Shown: positions 54,327 through 62,265 of the stretch, piece by piece
Layout of the letters: the number at the start of each line of letters is the position of its first letter
How positions within the stretch are numbered: the stretch's first letter is position 1
Assembly: GCA_026645575.1 (NCBI GenBank)
Contig: JAPKMW010000014.1
Coordinates: forward strand, 1 to 64,000
Direction: 5' to 3'
From: Caldilineaceae bacterium
Lineage (GTDB): Bacteria; Chloroflexota; Anaerolineae; Caldilineales; Caldilineaceae
DNA: 64,000 nt
Notes under the pieces: generated by a model
Seen by the model: the letters and a program-made list of their open reading frames with translations, nothing else
The model's database searches: none
Told to the model about the DNA's origin: nothing
Translations under genes and position numbers: made by a program

Positions 54327-55646
54327 TTACTGCGGGATCTCCGCATCTGCGACAACCCCCTCGGCCAGCCAGGTCATACAGATGGTGCAGCCTTCGCGGC
54401 CCAGGGTGGCGCCTAGTTCGGCGTCGATGCCTTCCAGGTCGGATTGGGTGAGGCTTTGACCTTCCGGGATGACCACTTCGCCTTTGTTGTTGTTGATCGG
54501 GCCGGTGAAGACATCGAAGCGATCAAAGTCGCCGGCCACCATTTGGGCCAGTAATTCCTGTACTTGTGGGACCACTTCAGTGGGAACGCCGGGCGCGGGG
54601 GTCTGCCCTTCCATAAAGCCGAGCAAGCCCAGGCCGCCACTGTCCACATCAAAGTAGATGTCGGCGCCGGTGAAGGAACCATCCATCATCGATTGGGTGA
54701 GCGCAACATATTGGGGACCCCACTCCCAATAGGGGGTAGTCAGACAGTGTTCAGGATCGACATCGCAAGCGTTGCGGCTATCGTAGCCAATGCCATAGTT
54801 GCCTTGTTCGCCGGCCACTTGCACCGGGCCAGGTGTGTCGGCGCCGGTGATGACGACGGTGGCGCCAGCTTGCATGAGCGAGGCGGCGGCTTCGCGCTCA
54901 ACCGTGGGGTCAAACCAGGTGAAGATCCAGCGAATGTCCATCTGGCAGTCGGGGCAGGTCTGGCGCATCCCCAGGGCAACGGCGTTGAAGTGGCGGATCA
55001 CTTCGGCAATGGGGAAGGGGGCAATATAACCGATGCGGTTGCTGCCGTCGGCAGCAGCACGTGCGCCGGCGATCATACCGACCAGATACTTCATGGTTTC
55101 CATGCCACCAAAGAGGTTGGCAAAATTGGTCGCATTTTTCTTAAAACCGGAGACGTGAATAAAGTAGACATCGGGGAACTCTTCGGCCACGGTTGCCGTT
55201 GGATCCATAAAACCAAACGAAGTTGTAAAGATAGCATTGAAGCCTTTGCGAGCCAGGTTGCGAATTACCCGTTCAGCGTCAGCGCCTTCGGGTACACTTT
55301 CCAGATAGGCAGTGTGCACGGCGTCAGCCATCTCTTCTTCGAGGTAGCGGCGCCCTTCATCGTGGGCATAGGTCCAACCGCCATCGCCGATGGGGCCGAC
55401 ATAGACAAAGGCGACATTGAACTTGCCTTCTTCGATCTCCGGGATTTGGATGTTGCCGTCGGTCGGCTCTGATTGGCTTTCGGCCGGGTTGGCTGGTGGG
55501 GCCGCTTCTTGACCGGCAGCGGGCGCTTCAGCGGCGGGCGCCGCCTCGCCGCCGCTCTGGCTAGGCGCCGCGGCAGGGGCGCAAGCCGTAAGAGTCAGCG
55601 TCAGGAGTAGCAAAAAGGTGAGCAGGGTAGAAAACTTTCTCGGCAT
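54327..55646 (-). CDS. BMP-family substrate-binding lipoprotein (nucleoside/purine type)
   Basis: 439 residues from the ATG at 55646, with AGGAG 9 nt before it. The signal ends in the lipobox TLTAC (Cys22), then an Ala/Glu/Pro-rich linker. The PnrA/BmpA fold begins near 65 with KFNVAFVYVGPIGDGGWTYA, typical of the basic membrane protein family that binds purine nucleosides, and continues with ARKGFNAIFTTSFGFMDPTA, then IGYIAPFPIAEVIRH and a VVITGADTPGPVQVA hinge region. It should deliver substrate to the single permease encoded downstream. The promoter with a dyad lies about 120 nt upstream. Confidence 0.9.
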   Translation of the reverse strand: MPRKFSTLLTFLLLLTLTLTACAPAAAPSQSGGEAAPAAEAPAAGQEAAPPANPAESQSEPTDGNIQIPEIEEGKFNVAFVYVGPIGDGGWTYAHDEGRRYLEEEMADAVHTAYLESVPEGADAERVIRNLARKGFNAIFTTSFGFMDPTATVAEEFPDVYFIHVSGFKKNATNFANLFGGMETMKYLVGMIAGARAAADGSNRIGYIAPFPIAEVIRHFNAVALGMRQTCPDCQMDIRWIFTWFDPTVEREAAASLMQAGATVVITGADTPGPVQVAGEQGNYGIGYDSRNACDVDPEHCLTTPYWEWGPQYVALTQSMMDGSFTGADIYFDVDSGGLGLLGFMEGQTPAPGVPTEVVPQVQELLAQMVAGDFDRFDVFTGPINNNKGEVVIPEGQSLTQSDLEGIDAELGATLGREGCTICMTWLAEGVVADAEIPQ

Positions 55647-55746
55647 GAGGATTTTCTCCTTTTCTTTGAGCAAGGAATCAGTAATTGTGTTAAGCATCAA
55701 CGGCGCGCTACAACTTGGTTGACGTGCGTTGACGGCACAGAAGCAG

Positions 55747-55793
55747 TTGGTTGTATAGCGGTGACTATACACCAACCGCAAGAGAAAGTCCAA
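55747..55793 (-). promoter_or_regulatory. Promoter with overlapping dyad for the BMP operon
   Basis: Minus strand TTGGAC (55793-55788), 18 nt, TATAGT (55769-55764). An imperfect dyad GTTGGTTGTATAG / CTATACACCAAC (55747-55776, one bulged base) covers the -10, as an operator would. About 120 nt of leader follow. Confidence 0.6.
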
Positions 55794-55886
55794 CACAAAA
55801 GTGCATGACGAACATCGATGTAAGTTGTTCATTTCACCCAAAAATCTCTAGCCCACAACATAGCCGCGACGCCACCAACCTCTGAA

Positions 55887-55990
55887 CTCAGGACTACGCG
55901 ACTCAGAGCTACGCGACTCAGGACTACGCGACTCAGGACTACGCGACTCAGGACTACGCGACTCAGGACTACGCGACTCAGGACTACGGA
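55887..55990 (+). repeat. Seven 15-bp tandem repeats upstream of tRNA-Leu
   Basis: CTCAGGACTACGCGA units repeat from 55887 in exact 15-nt phase (one variant with CTCAGAGCTACGCGA at 55902), breaking up near 55990. The same unit occurs at 24744-24788. Each 15-mer is a 7 + 8 combination of GACT-bearing units. Confidence 0.92.
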
Positions 55991-56025
55991 CTAATGACAA
56001 TAATCAATTTGAAGTGCAGCCGAGT

Positions 56026-56054
56026 TTGACAGGGAAAAAACAGTATGATATTCT
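56026..56054 (+). promoter_or_regulatory. Promoter of tRNA-Leu
   Basis: TTGACA (56026-56031), 17 nt, TATTCT (56049-56054), 26 nt before the tRNA's first base. Confidence 0.6.
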
Positions 56055-56078
56055 ATCACTCCAGGTTCACGGTATGGC

Positions 56079-56164
<86 letters not shown>

Positions 56165-56170
56165 CCTGAC

Positions 56171-56202
56171 TAAGGAGACTCCGCCGAGGGGTCTCCTTTT
56201 TC
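56171..56202 (+). terminator. Terminator after tRNA-Leu
   Basis: AAGGAGAC..GTCTCCTTTTTCTTT: an 8-bp stem with a loop and a U-run, 7 nt past the tRNA. Confidence 0.85.
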
Positions 56203-56297
56203 TTTATCAGCATTGGGTGCTTTGTGCAGCCCAGTGCATTGGGCTATACAATTCGCTCCCGTCCATTCAAGTTAACCGAACGTTGAGTCATTTGCCT

Positions 56298-56672
56298 ATG
56301 ACCGCACCAAAACGCAACCCACGTCTGCTTTGGGCCATTGTGCTTTTCCTCACCCTGCTCTTTGTTGTCACCTATGGCGAACGGTTGGCGACAAAGAGCC
56401 AACTAGAAGCGGCGTTGGCGGCCCAAAATGCACGCCTTGTCGAAGCCCGCCAGCGCCAACAGCACTTACAACAACAACTGCTCTATGTGCGCAGCGATGC
56501 TTATATCGAAGAAGCAGCGCGCAATGATCTGGGCATGGTGCAACCAGGTGATGAGTTGTTGATTGTGCTGGAAGGGAAAAGCACTACAGCCACTGCAGCG
56601 GATGCGCTAGCGCCTGCCACCACGAATGAATTACCGCTTTGGCAAATCTGGCTGGAACAACTCGGCTTCTAA
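56298..56672 (+). CDS. FtsB/DivIC-type septum formation initiator
   Basis: 124 residues from the ATG at 56298; a longer reading to 56217 adds sequence without family match. One membrane span at about 10-29 (LLWAIVLFLTLLFVVTYGER), then a coiled coil at about 30-72 rich in Ala, Gln and Leu, and the conserved signature AYIEEAARNDLGMVQPGDEL (about 72-91). It is a small bitopic protein of the divisome that bridges FtsL/FtsQ-type partners. The C-terminal 30 residues are a polar tail with no conserved motif. No neighbouring cell-division genes. Confidence 0.85.
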   Translation: MTAPKRNPRLLWAIVLFLTLLFVVTYGERLATKSQLEAALAAQNARLVEARQRQQHLQQQLLYVRSDAYIEEAARNDLGMVQPGDELLIVLEGKSTTATAADALAPATTNELPLWQIWLEQLGF

Positions 56673-56819
56673 ACCATTCATTGCGCATCCAACCGTAAAT
56701 GCGCTATACTTACACATACCTCCCAGCACACAATTGAGTTGACCTATACCGCCGTGATCAGGCTAGCGCTTGATCACGGCGCCAATTTGCCTTGGTACAG
56801 AGCGGGACAGGCGCATCAT

Positions 56820-56859
56820 CCTGTCACCTTGTCATCCTGTCACCTTGTCATCTTATCAT
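56820..56859 (+). repeat. Five phased octads before an enolase-superfamily gene
   Basis: CCTGTCAC, CTTGTCAT, CCTGTCAC, CTTGTCAT, CTTATCAT. Same TGTCACC family as the right array at 17472-17519, here ending 17 nt before a GTG start. Confidence 0.85.
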
Positions 56860-56876
56860 TCGCAGAGGAGTCTCCA

Positions 56877-57965
56877 GTGAAGATTACCAATATCACCACC
56901 GAAGCATACCGCTGGCCGCGCCACAAGCCAATCACCAATGGCAAGCACACCTATACTCACGCCGGGGTTGGTCTGGTGAAGATCGAAACCGATGAAGGCA
57001 TTAGCGGTATTGGTCTGGGCGCCGGCGGGTCGATCATCGATGCCACGATCAAACACCTGACGCCCTTGCTGATCGGCCAGGACCCGCTGGATGTGGAGCG
57101 GCTTTGGCAGCAGATGTGGGTGCCGAAGTTGATTGGTCGCCGCGGTATGACGACGCGGGCGATTAGCGCCATCGACATTGGTCTGTGGGATCTGCGGGCC
57201 AAGGTGGCCGGGATGCCGCTTTATAAATTGCTGGGCGGCTATCAGGATCGCGTGCCCACGTATATTGCCGGCGGCTACTATGAAGAGGGCAAAGGCTTGC
57301 CGGAACTGGCGCAGGAGATGGCAGAGAATGTGGCAATGGGCGCCAAGGCGATCAAGATGAAAGTGGGGGCGCTCTCAATTCGGGAGGATGCCGAGCGGGT
57401 CAAGGTAGTGCGGGAGGCGATTGGCCCCGATATCAAGTTGATGGTTGACGCCAACTGCGCCTACAAAGTGCGCGAGGCCTTGCAACTTGCCAAACGCATG
57501 GAGGAGGTTGACCCCTTCTGGTTTGAAGAGCCGATTGCCCCGGATGACTACGAAGGCCACCGCCGCTTGGCCGAGGCAACCACCATTCCCATTGCCACCG
57601 GTGAAAATGAGTACACCCGCTACGGCTTCCGTGACCTCATCTTGCGCGGCAATGTCCCCATTCTCAATGCGGATGCCATCATCTGCGGCGGCGTTACTGA
57701 ATTTATGAAGATCGCCGCCCTGGCCCAAGCTTTTGATGTGGAGATCGCCCCGCATGGCCCCCAAGAGATCCACATCCACCTTGTCGCCGCCCTGAGCAAT
57801 GGCTTGATCCTGGAATTTTACCGCGACACGGTCGATCCCATGTGGGGCAAGGTCTACCATCACACCCTCCGGCTCAACGCCGACGGCACGGTCAGCCCGC
57901 CAGATGTCCCCGGTATCGGCATCGATCCAAATTACGAGGCGTTGGCGCCCTATCGGGTGGCGTGA
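56877..57965 (+). CDS. Enolase-superfamily sugar-acid dehydratase (MR/MLE type)
   Basis: 362 residues from the GTG at 56877, with GAGGAG 6 nt upstream. This is the mandelate racemase/muconate lactonising branch of the enolase superfamily: catalytic Lys pair K160-x-K162 (AIKMKVGAL), metal ligands D191 (MVDANCAY), E217 (FWFEEPIAPDD) and E243 (ATGENEYTRYG), and His293 in APHGPQEIHI. The N-terminal capping domain is at about 1-120. The reaction is abstraction of an alpha proton from a carboxylate and usually loss of water from an aldonic acid; the substrate cannot be read from sequence. An octad array precedes the start. Confidence 0.9.
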   Translation: MKITNITTEAYRWPRHKPITNGKHTYTHAGVGLVKIETDEGISGIGLGAGGSIIDATIKHLTPLLIGQDPLDVERLWQQMWVPKLIGRRGMTTRAISAIDIGLWDLRAKVAGMPLYKLLGGYQDRVPTYIAGGYYEEGKGLPELAQEMAENVAMGAKAIKMKVGALSIREDAERVKVVREAIGPDIKLMVDANCAYKVREALQLAKRMEEVDPFWFEEPIAPDDYEGHRRLAEATTIPIATGENEYTRYGFRDLILRGNVPILNADAIICGGVTEFMKIAALAQAFDVEIAPHGPQEIHIHLVAALSNGLILEFYRDTVDPMWGKVYHHTLRLNADGTVSPPDVPGIGIDPNYEALAPYRVA

Positions 57966-57980
57966 GAGAACGCTTGCTCG

Positions 57981-58034
57981 GTAGTAAAGGCTTTAGTCTT
58001 TCACCTGGCGGGACAAAACTAAAGCCTTTACTAC
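57981..58034. terminator. Dyad between the dehydratase and aminotransferase genes
   Basis: GTAGTAAAGGCTTTAGT / ACTAAAGCCTTTACTAC, perfect 17-bp arms around 20 nt. It lies 16 nt past a stop codon. Confidence 0.7.
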
Positions 58035-58089
58035 GGACTTATCCAGCAAAGTTAATTTATAAAATTCATAATTGGTTTAGGATAAACTC

Positions 58090-59253
58090 ATGACACAGCA
58101 ACCCAAATTAATGCTCCCCGGCCCGGTCGATGTATGGGATGAAACGCTGGTGGCGTTGGGCCAGAAGGTGCGTTCCAACTTCACCGACGACTGGCGACCA
58201 ATTCAGGATGAGACGATTGGTTATTTGAAGCAAATTTTTCAGACGCAAAATGACATTTTTATCTTGACTGCCGCCGGTTCCGGCGCTGTGGAGATGGGGG
58301 TGGCGAGTCTCTTTAGTCGCGGCGAGAAGGTAGCGGCGATCAACAATGGCCCCTTTGCCGGGCGCGCCATTGAGATTTTGCGCGCCTATGATTGCGAGAT
58401 CGTTGAGATTGAAAATGGCTGGGGCTGTGGCGCCGATCTGGATCAGGTTGAAGCGACGTTGAAGCAACATCCCGATGTGGCCGGTCTGGTTGTGGTGGCG
58501 AACGAGACAGGTACAGGGGTGCGCAACCCGGTGCAAGAACTGGCGGCGCTGGCCCATGTGCGCAACCTGCCGATTCTGGTCGATGCTGTCTCCGGCATGG
58601 GGGGCTATGATCTGCCGGTGGACAAGTGGGGGCTGGATCTGGTCTGCACGTCGTCCAACAAGGCGTTGGAGGTGCCGCCGGGATTGGGCTTCGTGTCGGT
58701 TAGCGAACGCGCCTGGGCGTTGATCGACGCTAAGCAGGCCAAGGGGGGGCGCGGTTGGTACTATAACCTGTCGAACTGGAAACAATATCGCGGTCAAGGG
58801 CGCTATGCCCCGACCACAATGGCGACCAGCATGATCATGGCGCTCCATGCCAGCTTGAAACGGATCATTGAGGTGGAGACGTTACAGGGCCATTGGGCGC
58901 GCTATGCCTGGGCGCAAAAGGCGGTGCGCACAGGGTTGCGCAATATTGGCTTTGCCATGCTCGCCCCGGATGAGGTCGCCTCCTTCACCGTCACCGCTGT
59001 CTGTAAACACCCCAGCATGGCGCATGAACAGGAGGTGCGCGACTTCCTGGCCGCCAAGCATAATTTCACCGTCTCCGGCACTTGGGGCAAGACGATTGGT
59101 CAAGCTTTCCGTGTTAGCCATATGGGGCGCGCCAGCAGCAAAGAGTATCTGTTACCTTTCTTGTTAGGCATTGAAGATTTCCTGCGCACCGAAAAAGGGA
59201 TCGACGTGCCAGTAGGCGCCAGTCTCGTCGGGATGACGTTACCGGGGTACTAA
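58090..59253 (+). CDS. Class V PLP-dependent aminotransferase (alanine-glyoxylate / serine-pyruvate type)
   Basis: 387 residues. The PLP-binding Lys is K191 in CTSSNKALEVPPGLGFVSVS. An N-terminal LMLPGPVDVWDETLVA entry motif, FILTAAGSGAVEMGVAS and VNETGTGV-like VVANETGTGVRNPVQE segments, and the active-site Asp in LVDAVSGMGGYDLPVD, are all present. Members transfer the amino group from serine or alanine to glyoxylate or pyruvate. It lies between two enolase-superfamily genes, which hints at a small catabolic cluster. Confidence 0.9.
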   Translation: MTQQPKLMLPGPVDVWDETLVALGQKVRSNFTDDWRPIQDETIGYLKQIFQTQNDIFILTAAGSGAVEMGVASLFSRGEKVAAINNGPFAGRAIEILRAYDCEIVEIENGWGCGADLDQVEATLKQHPDVAGLVVVANETGTGVRNPVQELAALAHVRNLPILVDAVSGMGGYDLPVDKWGLDLVCTSSNKALEVPPGLGFVSVSERAWALIDAKQAKGGRGWYYNLSNWKQYRGQGRYAPTTMATSMIMALHASLKRIIEVETLQGHWARYAWAQKAVRTGLRNIGFAMLAPDEVASFTVTAVCKHPSMAHEQEVRDFLAAKHNFTVSGTWGKTIGQAFRVSHMGRASSKEYLLPFLLGIEDFLRTEKGIDVPVGASLVGMTLPGY

Positions 59254-59396
59254 AGGTCTGTAAAAGAATACGACGCTGCTCTTTGCGAGTCTGTGACTCG
59301 CCGCAGACCATGAGGCGTTACGGTTTTGCAATGAGTGATAAGCCGAGATGCTACGCGGCTTATGCAACCCGATGACTTCTCCTGCCTTATTGAGAA

Positions 59397-59437
59397 ACAA
59401 GCCCCATGCTGATTATCATAATCAGCATGGGGCTTGT
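59397..59437. terminator. Perfect 20-bp hairpin between convergent genes
   Basis: ACAAGCCCCATGCTGATTAT and its complement with a 1-nt loop, 6 nt from the stop of the minus-strand dehydratase gene; it serves both converging genes. Confidence 0.85.
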
Positions 59438-59442
59438 TTGGC

Positions 59443-60627
59443 TTACCGTGCGCCAGGATAATGGGCTGGCGGGTGCTTACGCAATTCATCCTCCAGGAGA
59501 TCGGCGCCCAAGCCAGGGCGGGAGCTGAGCTTGAGATAGCCCTGTTCAATCTCCAGGGGGTGGCTCAAAATGTCATTGCGCCAGGGCGCGTCATCGACAT
59601 CGTACTCCAAGATGTAAAAGTTGGGGACAGTTGCTGCCACCGCCGCAGAGATCAAGGTGTTCAGCGGGCTATGACAGGCGTGCGGCGCAATGAGGACATC
59701 GTAGGCGTGGGCCAGGTCACAGATCTTTTTGCCCATTGTTATGCCGTTCCAGGCAAAATCGGGCATGATCACATCCTGGGCATGTAATTCTAAAAATGGT
59801 TTGTATTCGTGCTGCCCAAAAAGACTCTCCCCGGTACAGATGGTAGTGCTGGTCGCCTCGCGGATGAGCCGGAGCGCCTGCGGGTCCAGCGTTTCGGTCT
59901 CCAGCCACATGAGGTTGTATGGCTCCATGGCGCGCGCCAACTTGATCGCCCCGCCCAGGCGATAGGTAAAGGCCACATCCAGTGCAATTCCCACATCCGG
60001 CCCCAAAGCGTCGCGAAAAGTTCCCACGACTGCTTCCGCACTGCGCAAAATGGCCGGGGACGCATCGCCCGTGTGATGGGTTAACCGGCTCATCAACGGG
60101 TTGGCATCCGGTCGATCCTTGAGGGCAAAGAGATTGGTCTTGATCGCCGTATAGCCCTGTTGCAGCACCTCTTCCGCCAGGCGCCGAATATCGTCGGTGC
60201 TTTCCACCCTGGGCAGGCCCAAACGCTCGGCCCAACGCGCCCGCACCGTACCGCAGTGCGACCAGTAGAGACGCAACCGATCACGCATCTGCCCGCCCAG
60301 TAGTTGCCAGACCGGCGCCCCCAATGCCTTGCCGCGAATATCCCATAGCGCCGAATCGATCCCGGACATGGCTTTCCAGGCAATGCCGCCGGTATGGCGC
60401 GCTGAGGCGGCGGCCAAATCCCACCAGATCGCTTCCACCTGCATCGGGTCGCGACCGATGACCCATTCGGCATAGCGTTCTACCGTCGCCACCACCGGGC
60501 CGGGCGATCCCCAGTCGGTGCAATCGCCCCAGCCGACCAGCCCCGGCTCATTCGTTTCCACTTTGACAAAGGTCCACGGTCGAAAGCCGCCGTCGACGAT
60601 AAAGGTTTTAATGGCTGTGATTTTCAT
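59443..60627 (-). CDS. Second enolase-superfamily dehydratase (MR/MLE, galactonate-dehydratase-like)
   Basis: 394 residues. The N-terminal cap is at about 1-120 (MKITAIKTFIVDGGFRPWTF). Barrel residues: Lys in TAIKTNLFAL, metal ligands Asp in GIALDVAFTY, Glu in MWLETETLDP and Glu in CTGESLFGQHE, and the catalytic His in APHACHSPLN. This arrangement (KTN rather than KxK, followed by a long insert) fits acid-sugar dehydratases such as galactonate or gluconate types more than racemases. It is convergent with the aminotransferase gene. The substrate is not decided by the sequence. Confidence 0.88.
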   Translation of the reverse strand: MKITAIKTFIVDGGFRPWTFVKVETNEPGLVGWGDCTDWGSPGPVVATVERYAEWVIGRDPMQVEAIWWDLAAASARHTGGIAWKAMSGIDSALWDIRGKALGAPVWQLLGGQMRDRLRLYWSHCGTVRARWAERLGLPRVESTDDIRRLAEEVLQQGYTAIKTNLFALKDRPDANPLMSRLTHHTGDASPAILRSAEAVVGTFRDALGPDVGIALDVAFTYRLGGAIKLARAMEPYNLMWLETETLDPQALRLIREATSTTICTGESLFGQHEYKPFLELHAQDVIMPDFAWNGITMGKKICDLAHAYDVLIAPHACHSPLNTLISAAVAATVPNFYILEYDVDDAPWRNDILSHPLEIEQGYLKLSSRPGLGADLLEDELRKHPPAHYPGAR

Positions 60628-60866
60628 AATGGACTTTCTGTTGGTTGGTCGTTACTTATATTACCGCAGCCTTGAACTTATGAGGATTCCTCAGGTGATT
60701 GGGAAACCATGCCTACGGGAAATACCGAAAAATGTAATTAGTTCAAGGCGTTTTTGCATAAGATAGGGTAGTTACAGTGCTTGGTAAGTTATTTTCGCTG
60801 AAGTTGGCAGGAAATGCAATTGTGTTTTGGGGAGTGCGGCTTGCATTTTTGCCCTAATCGAAGTAT

Positions 60867-60885
60867 GCTTACCGGCAAGGTAAGC
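60867..60885 (+). promoter_or_regulatory. Hairpin just before a ribosome-binding site
   Basis: GCTTACC-GGCAA-GGTAAGC directly precedes AAGGAG and the ATG at 60897. It could influence access of ribosomes. Confidence 0.4.
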
Positions 60886-60896
60886 AAGGAGAGCCA

Positions 60897-61733
60897 ATGA
60901 AGCAGCAAGTCGAGCGGGCGCCGGCGTTGGTGATTGCCAGTTTACAAAATGCCCGGATCAAAGAATTGGTGAAATTGGGGAAACGGCGTGATCGCGATGA
61001 GCGCCGTGTCACCATTGTTGAGGGAGTGCGCGAGATCGATCACGCCCTACGCGCCGGCATTGTCCCGTTGGAAGTCTATCTGTGTCCTGAATTGGCGAGT
61101 GGCGCAGCGCATCAGGCGCTGATTGCCCGCTGTGAAGATCTGGCGCGCCGACGCTTAACCACACTTATCACCGTAACGCCGGCGGTCTTTGCTAAAATCG
61201 CCTATCGCGAAGAGAGTGGCGGCTTGTTACTGGTCATTCCTTATATTACCCAACCATTGGCGCAACTGTCGGTCGCTACTACGCCTTTTTTCGCCATCAT
61301 TGAAGGGGTGGAAAAACCTGGTAACCTGGGCGCCATTCTGCGGACTGCCGACGCCGCCGGCGTTGACGGGGTGATTGTCTGTGCCGGCGCCACTGATGTC
61401 CATAACCCGAATGTAGTACGCGCCAGTCTCGGCGCGCTCTTTACCGTGCCTCTGGCCGAAGCCGACACTGCCGCTGTCATCGGTTGGCTGCACCAACAGC
61501 GGATCCGGATTGTGGCGGCCAGCCCGGAAGGGACGCAAGATTACACCGCGCCCGATTACACGGGGCCGGTGGCCGTTGTTATGGGCAGTGAAGCCTATGG
61601 GCTGGCGCCGGCGTGGCTGGCCGCCGCACACGCCGTTGTGCGTATTCCCATGCGCGGTGTTGTCGATAGCTTAAATCTATCGGCTGCCACGGCCATTCTG
61701 CTCTATGAGGTGGTAAGGCAGCGGCTGAAGTAG
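60897..61733 (+). CDS. RNA 2'-O-methyltransferase, TrmH/SpoU family
   Basis: 278 residues, AAGGAG 7 nt before the ATG. A substrate-binding N-terminal domain (about 12-110) is followed by the SPOUT knot domain. Motif 1 is EGVEKPGNLGAILRTADAAG (about 139-158), motif 2 VVMGSEAYGL, motif 3 VRIPMRGVVDSLNLSAATAI. It transfers methyl from AdoMet to a ribose in 23S rRNA or tRNA; the target is not decided. The gene stands alone. Confidence 0.92.
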   Translation: MKQQVERAPALVIASLQNARIKELVKLGKRRDRDERRVTIVEGVREIDHALRAGIVPLEVYLCPELASGAAHQALIARCEDLARRRLTTLITVTPAVFAKIAYREESGGLLLVIPYITQPLAQLSVATTPFFAIIEGVEKPGNLGAILRTADAAGVDGVIVCAGATDVHNPNVVRASLGALFTVPLAEADTAAVIGWLHQQRIRIVAASPEGTQDYTAPDYTGPVAVVMGSEAYGLAPAWLAAAHAVVRIPMRGVVDSLNLSAATAILLYEVVRQRLK

Positions 61734-61859
61734 ATATCTGAAGTAGACAGAAGAGCAGATGACAGTGGGGTAATTGAGGCCATACCAAGAAAATAATAAT
61801 CCGTGACAACGTGCTGCGTGTTGCGTGAATTGTTTAACGGTTGTCGTACGATTGATTTC

Positions 61860-61887
61860 CTGGACTACGGACTCTGGACTACGGACT
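61860..61887 (+). repeat. Four phased heptads (GGACT family)
   Basis: CTGGACT, ACGGACT, CTGGACT, ACGGACT. Related to the arrays at 5143, 24737 and 55887. Confidence 0.85.
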
Positions 61888-62012
61888 AAAACTGACTGGA
61901 TTTGTGGGAAGCGCCCCTACTGCAATTGACCGATGACCGCACTACGCTATGGTGTATAATGGGTAGTCCGCAGTCGTGTAGTCTACAGTCAATCGATTGC
62001 CAGCTCGGCCAC

Positions 62013-62054
62013 GATGCGGTGTTGTAGATGCGGTGTTGTAGATGCGGTGTTGTA
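62013..62054 (+). repeat. Three 14-bp tandem repeats
   Basis: GATGCGGTGTTGTA three times without a gap, followed by a decayed copy. Fourteen is twice the 7-nt phase. Confidence 0.9.
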
Positions 62055-62128
62055 TAGGTGCAGTGTTTGGTACGGTGTATTGATAGTGAATCGATCAAAG
62101 CAAAGTGTAATTTGATTTTCAAAGGTTG

Positions 62129-62157
62129 TTGACGTGACCGCCACCCTATGATAAACT
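62129..62157 (+). promoter_or_regulatory. Candidate ftsH promoter
   Basis: TTGACG (62129-62134), 17 nt, TAAACT (62152-62157), about 110 nt before the start. A palindrome GTTACTG-TG-CAGTAAC lies downstream in the leader. Confidence 0.5.
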
Positions 62158-62265
62158 GAATGATAAACTAGTTGTACATCACCTGTATGGTTACTGTGCA
62201 GTAACAGACCTTGTCCCTGTTACTCTATACAGCGATGGGCGATCAGAGAATAAACAGGAATCCAC

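Larger units (their letters stand above)
61734..62128. other. Non-coding gap before ftsH
   Basis: Holds the heptads above and three 14-mers at 62013-62054 (GATGCGGTGTTGTA x3, with a decaying fourth copy). TATAAT lies at about 61958 but its -35 is unclear. No gene seen. Confidence 0.6.

Noticed and set aside
54564..55472. A 302-codon plus-strand open frame
   Set aside because: Antisense to the BMP lipoprotein gene; no ribosome-binding site and no family.
55887..55990. Possible CRISPR array
   Set aside because: Units are 15 bp with no unique spacers between them and no cas genes nearby; it is a simple tandem repeat.
58108..58848. A 246-codon minus-strand open frame
   Set aside because: Shadow of the class V aminotransferase, whose motifs are clear.
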